Shown in pieces: positions 31,789-43,884 of a DNA stretch of 64,000 bases (positions within the stretch are counted from its first letter, which is position 1; the number at the start of each line of letters is the position of its first letter). The translations under genes and the position numbers were made by a program. Location of the stretch: the NCBI GenBank assembly GCA_036936605.1, contig JAUPFV010000002.1:201585273-201649272 (forward strand), read 5' to 3'. The DNA is from Limnanthes douglasii subsp. nivea (lineage: Eukaryota > Streptophyta > Magnoliopsida > Brassicales > Limnanthaceae). Under the pieces are notes generated by a model. It ran no database searches, had not been told where the DNA came from, and saw nothing but the letters and a program-made list of their open reading frames with translations.

Positions 31789-33042
31789 ATGTTCACAGCA
31801 TGGACTGCCTTAATTAAAGGAGGTTGGCTTAACTTGTCTCAGTTAGACAGAGAGAAAAGATAGGCCAAAATCACTGCCGGACTACCTGCCTCTCCTGGTG
31901 GATTGATTATAGAAGAGGTATCAGATCGGGACAGGAGTTCATTTTCTCGTAGACCATCAGTAGTTTCCAAGAGAACCTCTCTTGATCCATCTTTAACAAA
32001 TCTTGAACAACCAGAATCACCAGTTCAACTAAACCAAAACCCTTTTCCCAGAGCCAGAGTCGTTACCAGTCGCAAAACTTCATCCCCTTTTCACTTCTAT
32101 GGAGTCAGATATAGGAGAGAGCCACCTCGAAGGGTTACTAGGATATTTAAAGCCAAAACTGCAACTCCAACTACCAAAGAGGCAAAGAAAATCAAATAAG
32201 GTTCTACAAGGGGAAAATCTGCAGTACTGCCAACTCTGGATCCAAGCCCATCGCCTCCTCTTGCCAAAATTTCTCATACTAAAAAAACGTTATTGGGCTC
32301 AAGTTGGATGATCAAGTGCCACAAATAATGGAGGAGACAATGGAAGATAGTAGGAAAGATACTTCATTAGAGACTTCCGGACATACTGCAGATATCAGTA
32401 TAGTTCGAGAAAAGAAAAAGGTAGTAGCACAGCCTGGTACCGAACCGCTTCCGGAGTGCCTTGTTGGGCGAGTGGGGCGTAACTTTTCCAAGGTCATTGT
32501 TAAGTGCCTGTTAGCACTTCAAAAAAATTCTTATGTGTATACCCACACTGTTGAGTTGGATAAAATAAGGAGTAAATGGGGTTTTCCGGAGTCCATCAAT
32601 GTGAGAATTTCCATCCCGAATGAGACTCCAGTGGATAGAAAGGCTAAAGAGCTAGTGGTATATACTGAAGTACTCAACTGGGGTCTTTGGTTCCCTTTGG
32701 ACCTAGAGATAGTTAGATACTTTCACTTAGTAAGGCTATGTCTGAGTTAGTTAAGCCCTAATGCTTGGTATACCTTATTAGCCAACACAATTGCTTCAAG
32801 GCTTTACAGGATCCCATTGCCTATGGAACAGTTGGTTATTGTGGCCGGCTTATGTCAAAACCATCATATCTCTTTCTATTATTTCAACATGGGGAATGAT
32901 TACAAGGTGGTTGATGATTTTCTTGAGGCTCATAAGCCTTTGAAGATCTAATTCCTCTTCATCAGTGGTTCCTGGGAAAATGGAAAGAAGATCACTTCCA
33001 AAGGAAATTGGAGTGCTTTAAGTACATATTGGAAACGTTCAG
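31789..33042 (+). pseudogene. E2 aORF, first exon
   Basis: It starts MFTAWTALIKGGWLNLSQL, as in E1 and E3, and has a stop 23 codons in. The linker is Ser/Pro-rich. The folded domain (about 32410-32990) reads EPLPECLVGRVGRNFSKV, NSYVYTHTVELDKIRSKWGF, GLWFPLDLEIVRYFHLV and FLFISGSWENGKK, each with a counterpart in E1. The exon ends at ...ACGTTCAG before GTAATC (33042/33043). The next exon lies 9.4 kb away because E3 is inserted in the intron. The family role is unknown; it is an accessory antisense protein of TAT-type elements. Confidence 0.78.
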
Positions 33043-33089
33043 GTAATCACTCTACAATTAATATTAAATTTCACATCAGATGTTAATAT

Positions 33090-33460
33090 TGGTGTGGATG
33101 ATTTATGATTGTATGGTATTTTGGGTAATTTTGTAATAGGATATTAGATTTTTAGTAAAAGGTAGAGAGATGATAGAGGTGTGTCCTATCAATTATTTTT
33201 TTTCAGAGAAAGTCCACACATTGATGTGGGTGGTTGGGGGTACTTATACTTTGTTTTAGGATCCGTGGGTCGTCCGGGTCGGATCTTGGATACATGTCAG
33301 TTTTAAAGATTCACATGCCCTAAACCAAAAAGGATTTAATACACATCTGAGTCATAATCCACTCAAATCTATTGTTCATTGAAATTCAGATGTATAAGGG
33401 GTCCGAATTACCCCTTAAGATTTCGTCATAAGTCCCTTCAAACAATATCTGACCCTATAA
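33090..33460 (-). repeat. 3' LTR of E3
   Basis: It matches 41978-42350 throughout (TGGTGTGGATGATTTATGAT at one end, ATATCTGACCCTATAA at the other; shared GTGGGTCGTCCGGGTCGGAT). A minus-strand purine-rich run AAAGAGGCTAC precedes it, a candidate polypurine tract. Confidence 0.92.
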
Positions 33461-33643
33461 GTAGCCTCTTTAGGTCTTTCAAACAAAATGTTTTGGAAGA
33501 GCTAACTGTATAAAAGAAGACTCGTGTCTGGAATTTTTTGGAATAACTAAGTAGTTGAGAGAAGACTTGGATCGGATTTGAAGGGCTTTCCCCTTGGCAA
33601 GGAGAAATCGAAAGGTCAGAGTTTTAATGAACAGTTTATGTTA

Positions 33644-33800
33644 CACGTGTCAGTCTCTAATTTGACCTCCCAGCCGTTTTTTGTAAGAACTTGCACTTAC
33701 ATTTGATAAAGTAATCAAGCTAGGTTATTAGTTCATAATCATTGTTTAGATTTTTTACCTTCCCTAGGTAAAGTAATCAATTGTTTTCTCACCTATATAT
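33644..33800 (+). promoter_or_regulatory. Upstream block of E3 aORF
   Basis: ACACGTGTC (33644-33652) is followed by TTTGACCTCCCAGCCGTTTT and a strong TATA box CTATATATACATG (about 33792), roughly 115 bases before the aORF ATG. The order matches E1 and E2. Confidence 0.5.
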
Positions 33801-33908
33801 ACATGACTGTTTTACTTTTTCTATCTCTAGCGTGAGAAAATTTTCACATATAAGCTTCTAGAGAGATAAAGCTTAAAACTTCAAGTTATTCTTGGTTTGA
33901 AAATTTTC

Positions 33909-36625
33909 ATGTTCACAGCCATAACTGCTATGATCAAATGAGGTTGGTTGAACTTGTCCAAATTGGAAAAAGAGAAAAAGAAAGCCAGAATAGTTGCTTG
34001 ACTCCCTGCTTTTTCACATGGAGTGATCAGCCAGACGGTACCAGAGCCAAACAAAAGTTCGTCATCGGCCAAAATTTCAGTAATTAAAAAAGACTCATTT
34101 CATCCCAACTTTACTTACACTAGATTCCGAATCTTCAGTTCAAATACCCCTGAAGTATTCTTCTAAAGATAAAAACATATCAAGTATGAAGAAACCCTCA
34201 CCATTTATCGCCATGTGATCAGATGCTGAAAATACTACACCCAAAGAGTCACTCAAATCTCTAAGGCTAAAGGTACCCCTTCATCTTCAAGAAATGTTAG
34301 TTTATGGGTAAAAGAAACTTCTGCTCAAGCCTTTTCGGATATGAACATCACTCCCTCCTTATGAAGCTAAATGTACTAAACAGGTCGATCAGTGGCCAAG
34401 TATAATGAAGGAAAACATGGAGGACTGTAGGGAAGATACCCTATTAGCGACGTCCATAAATATTGGAGATACAACAGTTCAGACTGCCAGAGGTAAGGTA
34501 GGGATTCCTAATACCGAAGCACTTCTCGGAGTGCCTAGAGGGGAAAGTATGGCCCAACTTCAACAAGGTTGGTGTGAAGTACTTACAAGTCCTTCATAAA
34601 ATCTTTTATGTGTATACGTGTACCGTTGCATTGGATAGGATTAGGAAAAATGAGGTTTTTCGGAGTTTGTTAAGGTTAGGATTCCCATCCATCCAAAAAA
34701 TCTGATGGACTGTAAAGTCTGGGAGATAGTGGTATACACTGAGTTTTCGAATTGGGGTCTTCATTTCCGTTAGACCTAGAAATAGTTAGGTATTTTCATT
34801 TGATAAAGCTCCTCTTAAGCCAACTGAGCCCCGATGCATGGTATAATTTGTTGGCCATCATTATTGCTTCGAGACTGTCAAAAAATCCAATACCTATGGA
34901 AACGTTTGCCACTGTGGTTAGCTTGTGTAGAAACCATCATATCCCTTTCTATCATTAAAACATGGGGAATGACTATAAGGTGGTTAATGACCTATTGGAG
35001 GTAGAGAAGCTATGGAGAACTCAGTTTCTCTACATAAGTGAGTCAACTGACCAGACATTGGAAGAGCTCAGGTAACTTTAGTTCGGACTTTACTAATACT
35101 AAGACTCTTATTTTTTTTTATGTCGAACTGATTTTAGTGTGTATGTTGTTGTATTTCCAAAAATGTTTTCAGAACACTTGGAGGCAGGAAGGACTACATT
35201 GACCAAGTTAAACTAATGGGCTTTAGAGAAGTGGGGGCTTGGTTTCCACAATTATTTTACTGCTGCAAATATGGTGATGGCTCACTTGTGGAACACAAGT
35301 AGAAATAGGGAACTTTCCTGAGAACACCTTATTGTTCCCCTTCATCGGAGACCATCCTTAAAAGAATAGAGGCAAAAGATGGTAAACTCAACTTTCCAGC
35401 CCGGAACAAAGCCTGTAGCCATCTGGAAAAGATAAAGAAAAAACAGAAGAAGAAGAAGAAGAAAAAAAGCCTATGTGGGCAGTTTGGGTAATCTTGAAGG
35501 GATCAATGCTGCTTTGTTAGAGGCAGTTGCTGTAACTGTGGGTGAAACCGAAGGGCCAGAACCTCCACACCAAACTAAGAAGAAAGGTCATAAGAGAGGT
35601 CATTAAGGTAGTGACCGAAGGGCTGGGAAAAAGAAGAAAGGCACCATAGGATCAGTGATATTACTCCGACCCGTAGTTGCTCCTCCTGCTCTTCCAACTA
35701 GTGTTCCTTCACAGGAAGAATTTCAAGCTGACCCCCTAGCCCGACGCTTCCTCTAGAAAAACATCCTACTATTGAAGTTGATGTTAACTTGGATGACCTT
35801 GGTAATATGTATTTCAGCGTGTTTGACAAAGAGGAATTTGATCAGACCGTTTCCCAGTCAACCACCATAGCCAATGTAGTGATCTATGATGGTGAATCCT
35901 TTGAAGTGTCCAATGAGCATGGCACTTTGGGCCATGCAGTCTTAGGCTACATTAGGCTAATAGTTGATCTGGAAAGAAAAGTTAGGGCTCATGCTAAAGA
36001 CATTACTTCTCTAGGAACAGTCAATCAAGACTTGAAGAACTCTTTTTCTTCTGAACAGCATAAAATGGAGGCTTTAGATTAAAAGAATAAGAAGTTGAGC
36101 ACCAAATTGGACTAGTCTAAGATTTCCCAAGAAAACCTTCAAACCAAATGCTCCGAACTGGAAACAAATACCTCTAAAGAGATCAAGTCTTTGAAGGATC
36201 AATATGTTACTAATGCAGGAACCCTTACCAAACTATCCGAGGAGAAAGAGAAACTTAATAAGCTTATTAAAGAGAAAGAAGATTAAACTACTTCTCTAAA
36301 GCAGAATCAAACTCAAGAGATAGCTGCAGCATTAGAGAAGTATGCTCTAGCGTGGTGGATTCTATGGAAAAGAAGGACGAGGGTATCAGCAGACAATGTT
36401 CTATTATTTCACGAAACCTTTCCAAAAAATAATCTTGGACCTCTGTGGAAGTTTGTTCCAAATGATGAAATACCCTTTCATACCCGGCGACATGGTGATA
36501 AACACGGTGTCTCTTCACCAAGTGGGTTTAGTTTTAATGATGGATATGATGAAAGTTCAGGATGCGAAGAAAGTTCAAGCATTAATGCTAAGAGTCCCAA
36601 GCACCGAAGGGAACGAGCCCCTAAG
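33909..36625 (+). pseudogene. E3 aORF
   Basis: Starts MFTAITAMIK then GWLNLSKLEKEKKKARI. The folded domain (about 34520-35060) reads SNWGLHFR-like, DLEIVRYFHLIKLLLSQLSP and ASRLSKNPIPMETFATVVSL. The intron runs 35072-35173 (GTAACT to TTTTCAG). Downstream are a Lys-rich segment with a long AAGAAGAAG run (about 35440-35470), an ATIANVVIYDGESFEVSN block (about 35864-35915), a Lys/Glu-rich coiled coil and an acidic Ser tail ending near 36620. It carries several stops (for example at 33942, 34000 and 36080) and frameshifts. The same modules in the same order occur in E1. Confidence 0.78.
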
Positions 36626-37194
36626 GTTGTTATACTTTTTATTTTGTGTTTAAAACTAAATTCCTTGGATGGCCAAGACATTTTGTTAAAGTCCTTGAAT
36701 AGCCAAGGTATTCGGTGTAATGGTGGATCAGGCATCTTTTGATGATTCGAACATTTTTTAAAGTTGTGTTTTCCTTCATATGTGTTCTTTTATTTTGTGT
36801 TTTAATGAGTAGCTAATCTTTCTAATGTGTTTACCGAATGTTCAATTCATCCAATCATTTCAAGGATATTTCATTTGAATACCCAATGTATTAAATAGGT
36901 GTTTAATTCATCCAATACTTCAAAGATATTTCATTTGAATACCCAAGGTGTAAATAGGTGTTTAGTTCATCGAACACATCAAATAAATTTCATTCGAAGA
37001 CCGAAGGTGTTTAATATGGTGTTTAATTCATCAGATCTCATCGTATCCACTATAATTCTTTAATTCACCGGACACCTCATTAAAACTTCCCCACGCCACC
37101 ATCGTAGGAAAGAGTGTGCCCATAATATTTACATTGAAGTATAACATATTAAATATTTACAATACAATTTTACACTAAATACAACGTGAGGTGT
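36626..37194. other. Convergent untranslated spacer of E3
   Basis: This lies between the ends of the aORF (plus) and pol (minus). Near 36660-36715 is a CCTTGGATGGCCAAGACATTTTG-type repeat seen three times across E1 and E3. From 36835 to 37060 the phrase GGTGTTTAATTCATCCAAT...TTTCATT recurs four times with about 70-bp spacing, a diverged tandem repeat. Confidence 0.6.
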
Positions 37195-38340
37195 TCAACG
37201 TTTCATGGGTATTTCAACATGTTGCCTTCTATGTCTTGAAGTCTGTATGTTCCATGTTTGATTTTCTCACATACCATGTATGGGCCTTCCCAGTTCGGAG
37301 CCATTTTCCCAATTTGTTTTTCTTGGTATGCAAGAAGACTTTTCTTAACACTTTGTCCCTATCTTAAAATCTATTCTTTTTTACTTTAGCTGCAAACCTA
37401 CTTCTCATTAAACCCTGATAGTGTGTTGTTCTCAATTATGCATTTACTCTTCTTTCTTCAATCAGATCCAACTGATTCCTCACTATAATACCATTAGCTT
37501 GTTCGGAATAGTTTCATATCCAGGATGAAGGCAAAGTAACTTATATATGTCTGATTGCATCCATACCATAGACAAGAGCAAACAGAGACTCTTAAGTACC
37601 TATGTGAGGAGTAGTTCGGTAGGCTCACGATACTTATTGTAAGTAGTTTGGCCATTTCCCAGCAGCTCCTTAAAGGTTCTTTTTCAACCCTGTTAAGATC
37701 GTTCGATTAGCAACCTCAACCTGTCCATTTTCCTGAGGATGGAAAGGGGAAGACAAACAATGTTGAATCCCTCTAGACGTGCAAAATGTCTTCATGTCTT
37801 TATTGTTAAATTGTGGCTCATTTTCTATAGTAATACGTTGAGGAATTCTAAATCAATAACATATGTTAGATATGATAAACTTTATAACTGCCTTGGAAGT
37901 GGTTCCGACTAGTGGAGCAGTCTTGACCTATTAAGAGAAATAGTTTGTTTCCATAATTATTGTTCGATATCCTCTAGAGGCCATAGGAAGAGGTCCAATT
38001 AAATCCGAATCCCATATATCAAAAGATATGGGTTCTGATATTAAGTCTATGGGAACTACTGGCACATGGATCTCATTCCCATATTTCTAGCCAGGATCAT
38101 ATCTTCTGACCATATCTTTAGCATCTGCCATTATAATGGGCCAGTAGTATCCAGCTAACAAAACTTTCATGGTTAAAGCTTTATAACCACAATGTGTTGA
38201 TCCCACTCCATCGTGTAATTCCGATAGAATATTTTAGGACTCATCAAATCCTAAGCAACGTAGGAGAGGTCGAATAAAATATTTTTTTGTAAAGAATTTC
38301 TCTTAACACCAGGAAACTACGAGCTTTTTATTTCACTTTT
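37195..38340 (-). pseudogene. E3 integrase, broken
   Basis: The zinc-binding side includes ELHDGVGSTHCGYKAL-like residues (about 38165-38230). The core keeps the first acid (WDSDLIGPLPMAS, about 37990). The second reads ITIENEPQFN where E1 has TTDSGPQYD, so the catalytic aspartate is glutamate (about 37815-37835). The third acid survives in ENGQVEVAN (about 37700-37730). The C-terminal tail with APNWEGPYM-like and YRLQDIEG-like words ends near 37195. Many stops. In an active element this enzyme inserts the cDNA in the nucleus. Confidence 0.8.
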
Positions 38341-38499
38341 CTAGCCAAAATTTTATTCTGAGGTAGAACTCCATTAGTAATGAATTGTTGTATTTCAAAC
38401 CTCCAATCTTTAGATTGTACACCAGATATGTTCATATTTTTCTTCAGTTTCATCCCCTCGAACCAAACTTATAGATGGACATTATTGCATAAGGATCCA

Positions 38500-38862
38500 T
38501 GGATATAATTTAGAGTAGGCTTTGGTAGCTAAAGAATCTGTCATAGTATTCTCCGATCTATGGACATGCTCATACCGAACACTTTTAAAACCTATGGCTA
38601 CTTCATTTAGGATTTGTAGATACTTCATCAACTGATCTTTTTTAGTCTCAGATTGTCCTTGAGCCTGATGGATATGTAACTGGGAATCACTTACTAACCT
38701 GACCCTCTTTGCTCTACATATCTGAGCTAATCTTAAACCGACTATTGTTGCTTCATAATCATATTCATCATTGAATGCCCTAAAACCAAAACATATTTAT
38801 TGGTACATAGCATCACCATAAGGGGAGGTTAGACAAATTACAGCTCCTTATAGCAATGAATC
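38500..38862 (-). pseudogene. E3 second RNase H domain
   Basis: Readable from GAVICLTSPYGDAM (about 38850) through ICFGFRAFNDEYDYEATIVG, AKRVRLVSDSQLHIHQAQGQ and HRSENTMTDSLATKAYS. The acidic residues E (DYEA), D (SDSQ) and D (TDSLA) are present. The stretch joins directly to the RT fragment upstream (towards 38863) because the intervening half of RT and the first RNase H are deleted. Confidence 0.82.
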
Positions 38863-39420
38863 CCTCTATCCGTTATAAAGATGGTATGATCCTGATAGTT
38901 CGGATCCACCTATATTTGATTATACACTGAAAAGGCATCCGTGAAGGACAACAACTTGTTGCCTGATGTAGAATCCACAAATTGATCTATATGAGGAACT
39001 CGAAACAGATCTTTAGAGCATGCTCTATTAAGATCAGTGAAGTCGATACACATGCGTCATTTCCCATTCTTTTTCTTGACTAAAACGGGATTAGTTGTCC
39101 ATAAAGGTATTGTAATTCTTTTATAAGACCCATCTTTGTCAACCGATCTACTTCTTGCACTATCACATCGGCTTTTTCTTTGGAGAATTTCCTCCTTGTT
39201 TATAATACTCTCCCAACATCAGATCAGACGGATAACTTGTAGCAGATCCTCAGCTGGTACTCTAGTTACATCATCATTGCACCATGGAAATACGTGTAAA
39301 TTATTAGATAACAAGTACAATAAATTTTATTTCAAACTCAATGGTAATTTAGCCACAATCCTAACACTTTTTCTTTATGCCAAGCAATGGATTCCAACTT
39401 CTTAAATGGGTATCACAGTA
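38863..39420 (-). pseudogene. E3 reverse transcriptase, N-terminal half only
   Basis: It contains CIDFTDLNRACSKDLF (about 39005-39050), HIDQFVDSTSGNKLLSFTDA (about 38950-39000) and FITDRGIHCYK (about 38865-38895), then jumps to the second RNase H. The palm box YIDD, thumb and first RNase H (about 950 bp compared with E1) are absent. This copy could not have encoded a working polymerase after that deletion. Confidence 0.85.
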
Positions 39421-39464
39421 CATGGAGCCTCACTTGGATCATCTATTTCATTATGATAAGTAGA

Positions 39465-40380
39465 AGGCTACAGTAGTTGATATTCTTTGTTAATCTTAAA
39501 TGCCTCTAGTGATTTTGAGGTAATGGATGCTACATAGCATTCCCTAGCGACTTTCTGGCTACTTCGCACAACACCCACTTGTCCTCCCACATCATACTTA
39601 AAAAATTGGTGAACAGTTGGGGCCACGACATGCATCCTAGAGAGCCAAAATTTTCCAAATATAGTGTTATAGGATGTTGGGCAGTCAACCGCAACAAATA
39701 ACACTCTTTCCATTTTTTTAAATGGCCCTTCTCCCAATATTAATTCCTCTTAGAATTCACCAATGACATCGGACGAACTCCCAGTGAGCCCTACAATAAT
39801 TATATTCGATTGTTGGATAACCGAAGGGTTTCTCATCTTTCTATAAGTGGTTAGAAATAACACATTTTCAGAACTACTAGTGTCAATTAAGATTCGTCGT
39901 GTGTCTTTTCCCCCCAATTGATATTTCTATTACCACAACCTCTTCATGTGGACCCACTATATCTTTTAAGTTTTCTTTATTAAATATTATGAATGGAGCA
40001 AGAGTTGGGTAAAGGTGTGTGGATATTTTTCCTTCAAACTGAGTAGTCAAACTACTGATATGCCTTTTTCTTGAACAATTTGAGGCTGATGTTACGGTAT
40101 CTCCCTCAAATATTGTTAATGAGTTAAAAAATTTAACCATATCGGAAACCTTGGTAGAATAATTCATTATTACCCCCACCTGATTTCGATTTGGACCAAG
40201 ATCAAGATATTCAGTATCCACATCATATATTTCAACAATAACCATGGTATGGTCCTGTCCGAATGTCCCTGGGAGGGTTGGGGAAGTTTTCCGGGGTGCA
40301 TCAGTATTGGATTGTATGTTGTCCGCTCTACTGCCCCATTTTCTTTTAACGAAAACACCCAACTTTCCCCTCTTAATGAT
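39465..40380 (-). pseudogene. E3 protease region
   Basis: The active-site region reads RRILIDTSSSENVLFL (about 39865-39905), so the invariant glycine of DTG is serine. Downstream are GEGPFKKMERVLFVAVDCPT and YNTIFGKFWLSRMHVV (39737 to about 39580). Upstream linker 40380-39910 contains EGDTVTSASNCSRKRH. A stop separates the two halves. In family members it processes Gag-Pol. Confidence 0.82.
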
Positions 40381-41900
40381 ATTTTGTAATTCTTGCCTTA
40401 ATGATATACAATCATGTGTGTTATGACCCACATCATTGTGATATTTACAGAAGTGAGTACCTCGAGTCTCTTTAGGAGATTGAAATGGAGCTGGCCTTCT
40501 AAAGTGAACATCATTCTAAGTTTTATCAAGTATTATCATTATGCTTTCTCCCAGCTCAACAAACCATTCAGGCTGGACCCAAGGGCCTCTCTTACTTCTA
40601 ACCTGCTGGTTTTGATTGAATTGATTTTTCTTGGACCGATGTGATCCTTGTTCGGATTCTTTTGGTTTGTAATTAACCATATGATGGGATTGATTTGTTG
40701 GTGGTGGGGTTGATGTTGTAGCAGCAGATTTGTTATGACGAGTAACTCTAGACTTCTTGGTTTCTTCTAATCTGATTTGCTTCCTAAATTGATTTAACAA
40801 CCTACCAAAAGTCATAGTTTTCTTCCGGGTTACTGAATCAGCTAAATTTCTCGGATTCAAACCTTGTCTTAAAGAGAAGATTGCTACTTGTTTAAAACAA
40901 TCAGCAAGTCCATTCTTTGTATTGACAAACCTACTGGTGTACTCTTTTAAAGATTCATTTGGCTCCTGAGAAAAAATGAATAATCGTATCACCGTTTCCT
41001 TTTAACTCCTTGCTCCCGACAAATTGCCTCCGGAATTCAACCCATAACATGTCGAAATTCCTTATAAAGCATTGAGGAAGACTATTGTACAATTTGAGGG
41101 CACTTCACTTAAACGTTTGTGAGAAAGACCGGCACAACAACTAGCCATCATCATCAAAGTTCTCCATAAAAAATTTGAATTGCTTAAGATGGTTTTCAGA
41201 TCTTTACTTTCATTATACTTGTCCATTTTGGAGCTATCAAATCGTTTCTGAAGGTGTCCGGATAGTATTTTTTAGGATAAATGAGATTGCCTCCAACTGT
41301 GATTACGACTAAATACAATATCTTCATTGGGATTAGCAAAGAAACATGGTTCAGATTGAATACCAAACGGATCAAGCAACAGATGATCAATGTGTTGATC
41401 AGCCGAACCCTTTAATTTACCCTGATACTTGTTCTTTTTAATTCTACCCTTTCTGTCCCTTTTTCTTGAATTTTTCTTGGTTAGCCTTATTTTATTCTTT
41501 AGGCGGCCTTCATCACTACTGGATAACAGTGACTCTTCCAGGTTTGAGTCACTTGACGAACTATCAGAAGACTCTAACGTCGTACTGAAAAATCCCTTAG
41601 ATCGATGTGTGCATTATTAAACTGACATGAGTCTTTGTGGATATCTTATTATCACCAGACTAAATTGTAAGATGCAATCCGAACACATCAGACTTTTCTT
41701 TTACTCCTTTTTCAGCTTGCTTTTGAGCTCTTAAAGCTTCAATTCCAGCCTTCAGCTCATCCCATTCATCTTGCATAAATTGTCTTTCATCTGGATTATG
41801 ATGAGGAATATTTTTTCATGGGTCACGCCTTCAACTCCTGAAAGTGGAGCATCAACTCACAAATGTGGAAAATCCTACACGTTGAGATCCATATCTTAAC
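40381..41900 (-). pseudogene. gag: E3 gag, broken but with capsid
   Basis: Near-complete Gag in pieces: N-terminal acidic Ser-rich tail (SSDSNLEESLLSSSDEGR, about 41500-41560), capsid with LQKRFDSSKMDKYNESKDL-like words and SQEPNESLKEYTSRFVNTKN (about 40920-40985), basic spacer, and a knuckle-like CKYHNDVGHNTHDC (about 40408-40449), which is C-x2-H...H-x4-C, the form common in TAT elements. Only frameshifts and a few stops break it. It is the best knuckle of the three elements. Confidence 0.83.
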
Positions 41901-41956
41901 GATATTCAAACTGTCCTTTTCTACTGGTTTTGAACTTGTTATTCAGGCACCATCGT

Positions 41957-41974
41957 CTCCCACTGTGGTCGCCA
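41957..41974 (-). promoter_or_regulatory. Primer-binding site of E3
   Basis: On the minus strand TGGCGACCACAGTGGGAG lies 3 bases after the LTR end CACACCA. It matches the E1 site at 16 of 18 positions. An arginine tRNA is the likely primer (inference). Confidence 0.75.
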
Positions 41975-41977
41975 TTT

Positions 41978-42350
41978 TGGTGTGGATGATTTATGATTTT
42001 AGGGTACTTTGGGTAATTTCATAATAGTATATTAGATTTTTGGTAAATAGTAGAGAGACGATAGAGACGTGTCCTAGAATTTAAATTTTTCAGAGAAAGT
42101 CCAACCACATTATTGTGAGTAATTGGGGGTATTTATACTTTGTTTTATGATCTGTGGGTCGTCCGGGTCGGATCTTGGATACGGGTCAGTTTTAAAGATT
42201 CTCATTCCCAAAACCAAATAGGATTTAGCACACACCTGAGTCATAATCCACTCAAATCTACTATTCATTGCAATTCCAATGTAGAAGGGGTCCGGATTAC
42301 CCTTTCGGGATTTCGTCATAAGTCTCTTCCAACGATATCTAACCCTATCA
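41978..42350 (-). repeat. 5' LTR of E3
   Basis: 373 bp, TG...CA on the minus strand (TGATAGGG ... CACACCA), partner of 33090-33460. Both share a GGTATTTATACTTTG-type box that, read on the minus strand, gives CAAAGTATAAATACC, a TATA-like core. Confidence 0.92.
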
Positions 42351-42430
42351 AATATGTTACTTCATATCCGATGATAACATTAAAATTCCAAATCATTTTT
42401 GTCTTCTGGTGTTCTCGAAAATGTTCTTAA

Positions 42431-43884
42431 AACATTTGGAGAAGGGACGAACTACTTTTCTAAAGAAAAATCAGTTGGCTGCAGAAAATTGAGAAACTGG
42501 GTTCTATGATTGTTTCACTGCAGCTAACATGGTAAGGGCCCATCTATAGAGAACAAGCTCAACCCGATAACTCTCATGGGAAAAATTTACCAGTCTTCCT
42601 GAGGCTGCTGAAACTTTCAAACGAACTGCATATAAAGATAGTAAGATTTATTTACGAGCTAGGAATAAGGCTCCTAGTCATCTTGACAAAATCAAGAAGA
42701 AAAATAAGAAAGATTGAGATTCCTCTCAAGGACTTCCCGATGTAGGTAGTTTGGGATTGCCAGAAGAGATCGATCCTACATTATTGGAGGTTGTTGTAGT
42801 AACAATAAGTAAGGCTAAAGGGCCACAACATTAACAATAAATCAAGAAGAAAAGGATACAAGGGATGTGAAAAAGGTAGTGATAATAGGGTAGAAAAGAA
42901 GAAGAAAGTGGCCATCAGTTCAGAGATCATAATATGATCAGAGATCATTCCTCATATCGTTCCTACTGAAGTTCCTGCCCAAGAAGGTGTTCATGATAAT
43001 CCTTATTCTCCAATGTTTACTAATACTAACCAACCTCCTGCTGGAGGTGAAGTTAACCTGGATGACATATGGAACTTGTACTTCAACAAATTTGACAAAG
43101 AATATTTTGACCAAACCTTCCCCCCAATCAACCACCATAGCCAATGCAATGATTCATGATGGTGAATCTTTTGAAGTATCCAATGAGAATGATACATTGC
43201 ACTATGCAGTCTTAGGCTAAATTAGGCCCATAGTTAACTTGGAAAGACAAGTCAGATCTCATAAAAAATATATTACTTCCCTTAAATCAAGGCTTGAAGG
43301 TCTCCCTCGCAGATGAAATAGAAAAAGTTTGACGATGTGGTCAAAGAAAAAAAGCAATTGAGTGTTGATTTGGAACAAGATAAGATCGATCGAGAAAAAA
43401 CCCAAACTAGTTATACTGAACTACAAACTACCACTTCCCAGAAGCTTAAATCCTTGAATAAAACACTGACTAAGGAGAAGACTCCCAATGAACAACTATC
43501 CAAAGAGAAGAATGAATTACAAGATCTTCTCAAGAAAAAAGAGAATGAGATTAGTGTTTTGAAAGAAATAAAGGCACAAGATATAGCTGTTGTAAAAAAT
43601 TAATATGTTGAGGGGTGTTGAAATTCATGGAACGGAAGGAAGAATATGTTAAAGAAGATATGGTCCTTTTGTTCCATGAAACGTTTCCCAAACGGTATCT
43701 TGGGAAATTGTGGATTTTTGTGCCAGATGATGAAGTTCCCTTTCATACTTTGGTACAAAGCGTCAAATACAACATGACTTCGGATGATTCCGAATCTGGT
43801 GATGAAGCCGATGAGGTCTCAAGTGATTATAAAGAGAAGAAAGAAGGTAATGCTGAGAAGAAAACCGAAGGGAATGAGACCTAA
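42431..43884 (+). pseudogene. E2 aORF, second exon
   Basis: Continues E2's antisense ORF after the E3-bearing intron. Parts: a segment aligned with E3 35174 onward (TTTGGAGAAGGGACGAACTAC), a Lys-rich stretch (KKKNKKD-like, about 42690), TTIANAMIHDGESFEVSNEN (about 43128-43190), a long Lys/Glu coiled coil (43337-43600), MVLLFHETFPKRYLGKLW (about 43661-43714) and an acidic Ser tail ending with a TAA at about 43882. Several stops and frameshifts. The coiled coil suggests self-association, but nothing is known of its role. Confidence 0.78.

Larger units (their letters stand above)
33090..42350 (-). mobile_element. E3: Ty3/gypsy TAT-type element nested in E2
   Basis: LTRs at 33090-33460 (3') and 41978-42350 (5') enclose a 9.26-kb minus-strand element, bracketed by the exact duplication AATAT (33085-33089 and 42351-42355). 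The 5' end reads TGATAGGG and the 3' end CACACCA. A good PBS, TGGCGACCACAGTGGGAG on the minus strand, lies at 41957-41974. Pol lacks the RT catalytic half and the first RNase H. It landed in the aORF intron of E2 in the same orientation as E2. Its antisense ORF and order of domains are those of E1 and E2, so three copies of one lineage occur in 50 kb, with clearly different LTR families. Confidence 0.92.
33043..42430 (+). other. Intron of E2 aORF, carrying E3
   Basis: Donor GTAATC at 33043 and a decayed acceptor (TTCTTAA) before 42431 correspond to the intron borders of E1 and E3. Without E3 and one copy of its duplication the intron would be about 120 nt. The acceptor AG is lost. Confidence 0.6.
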
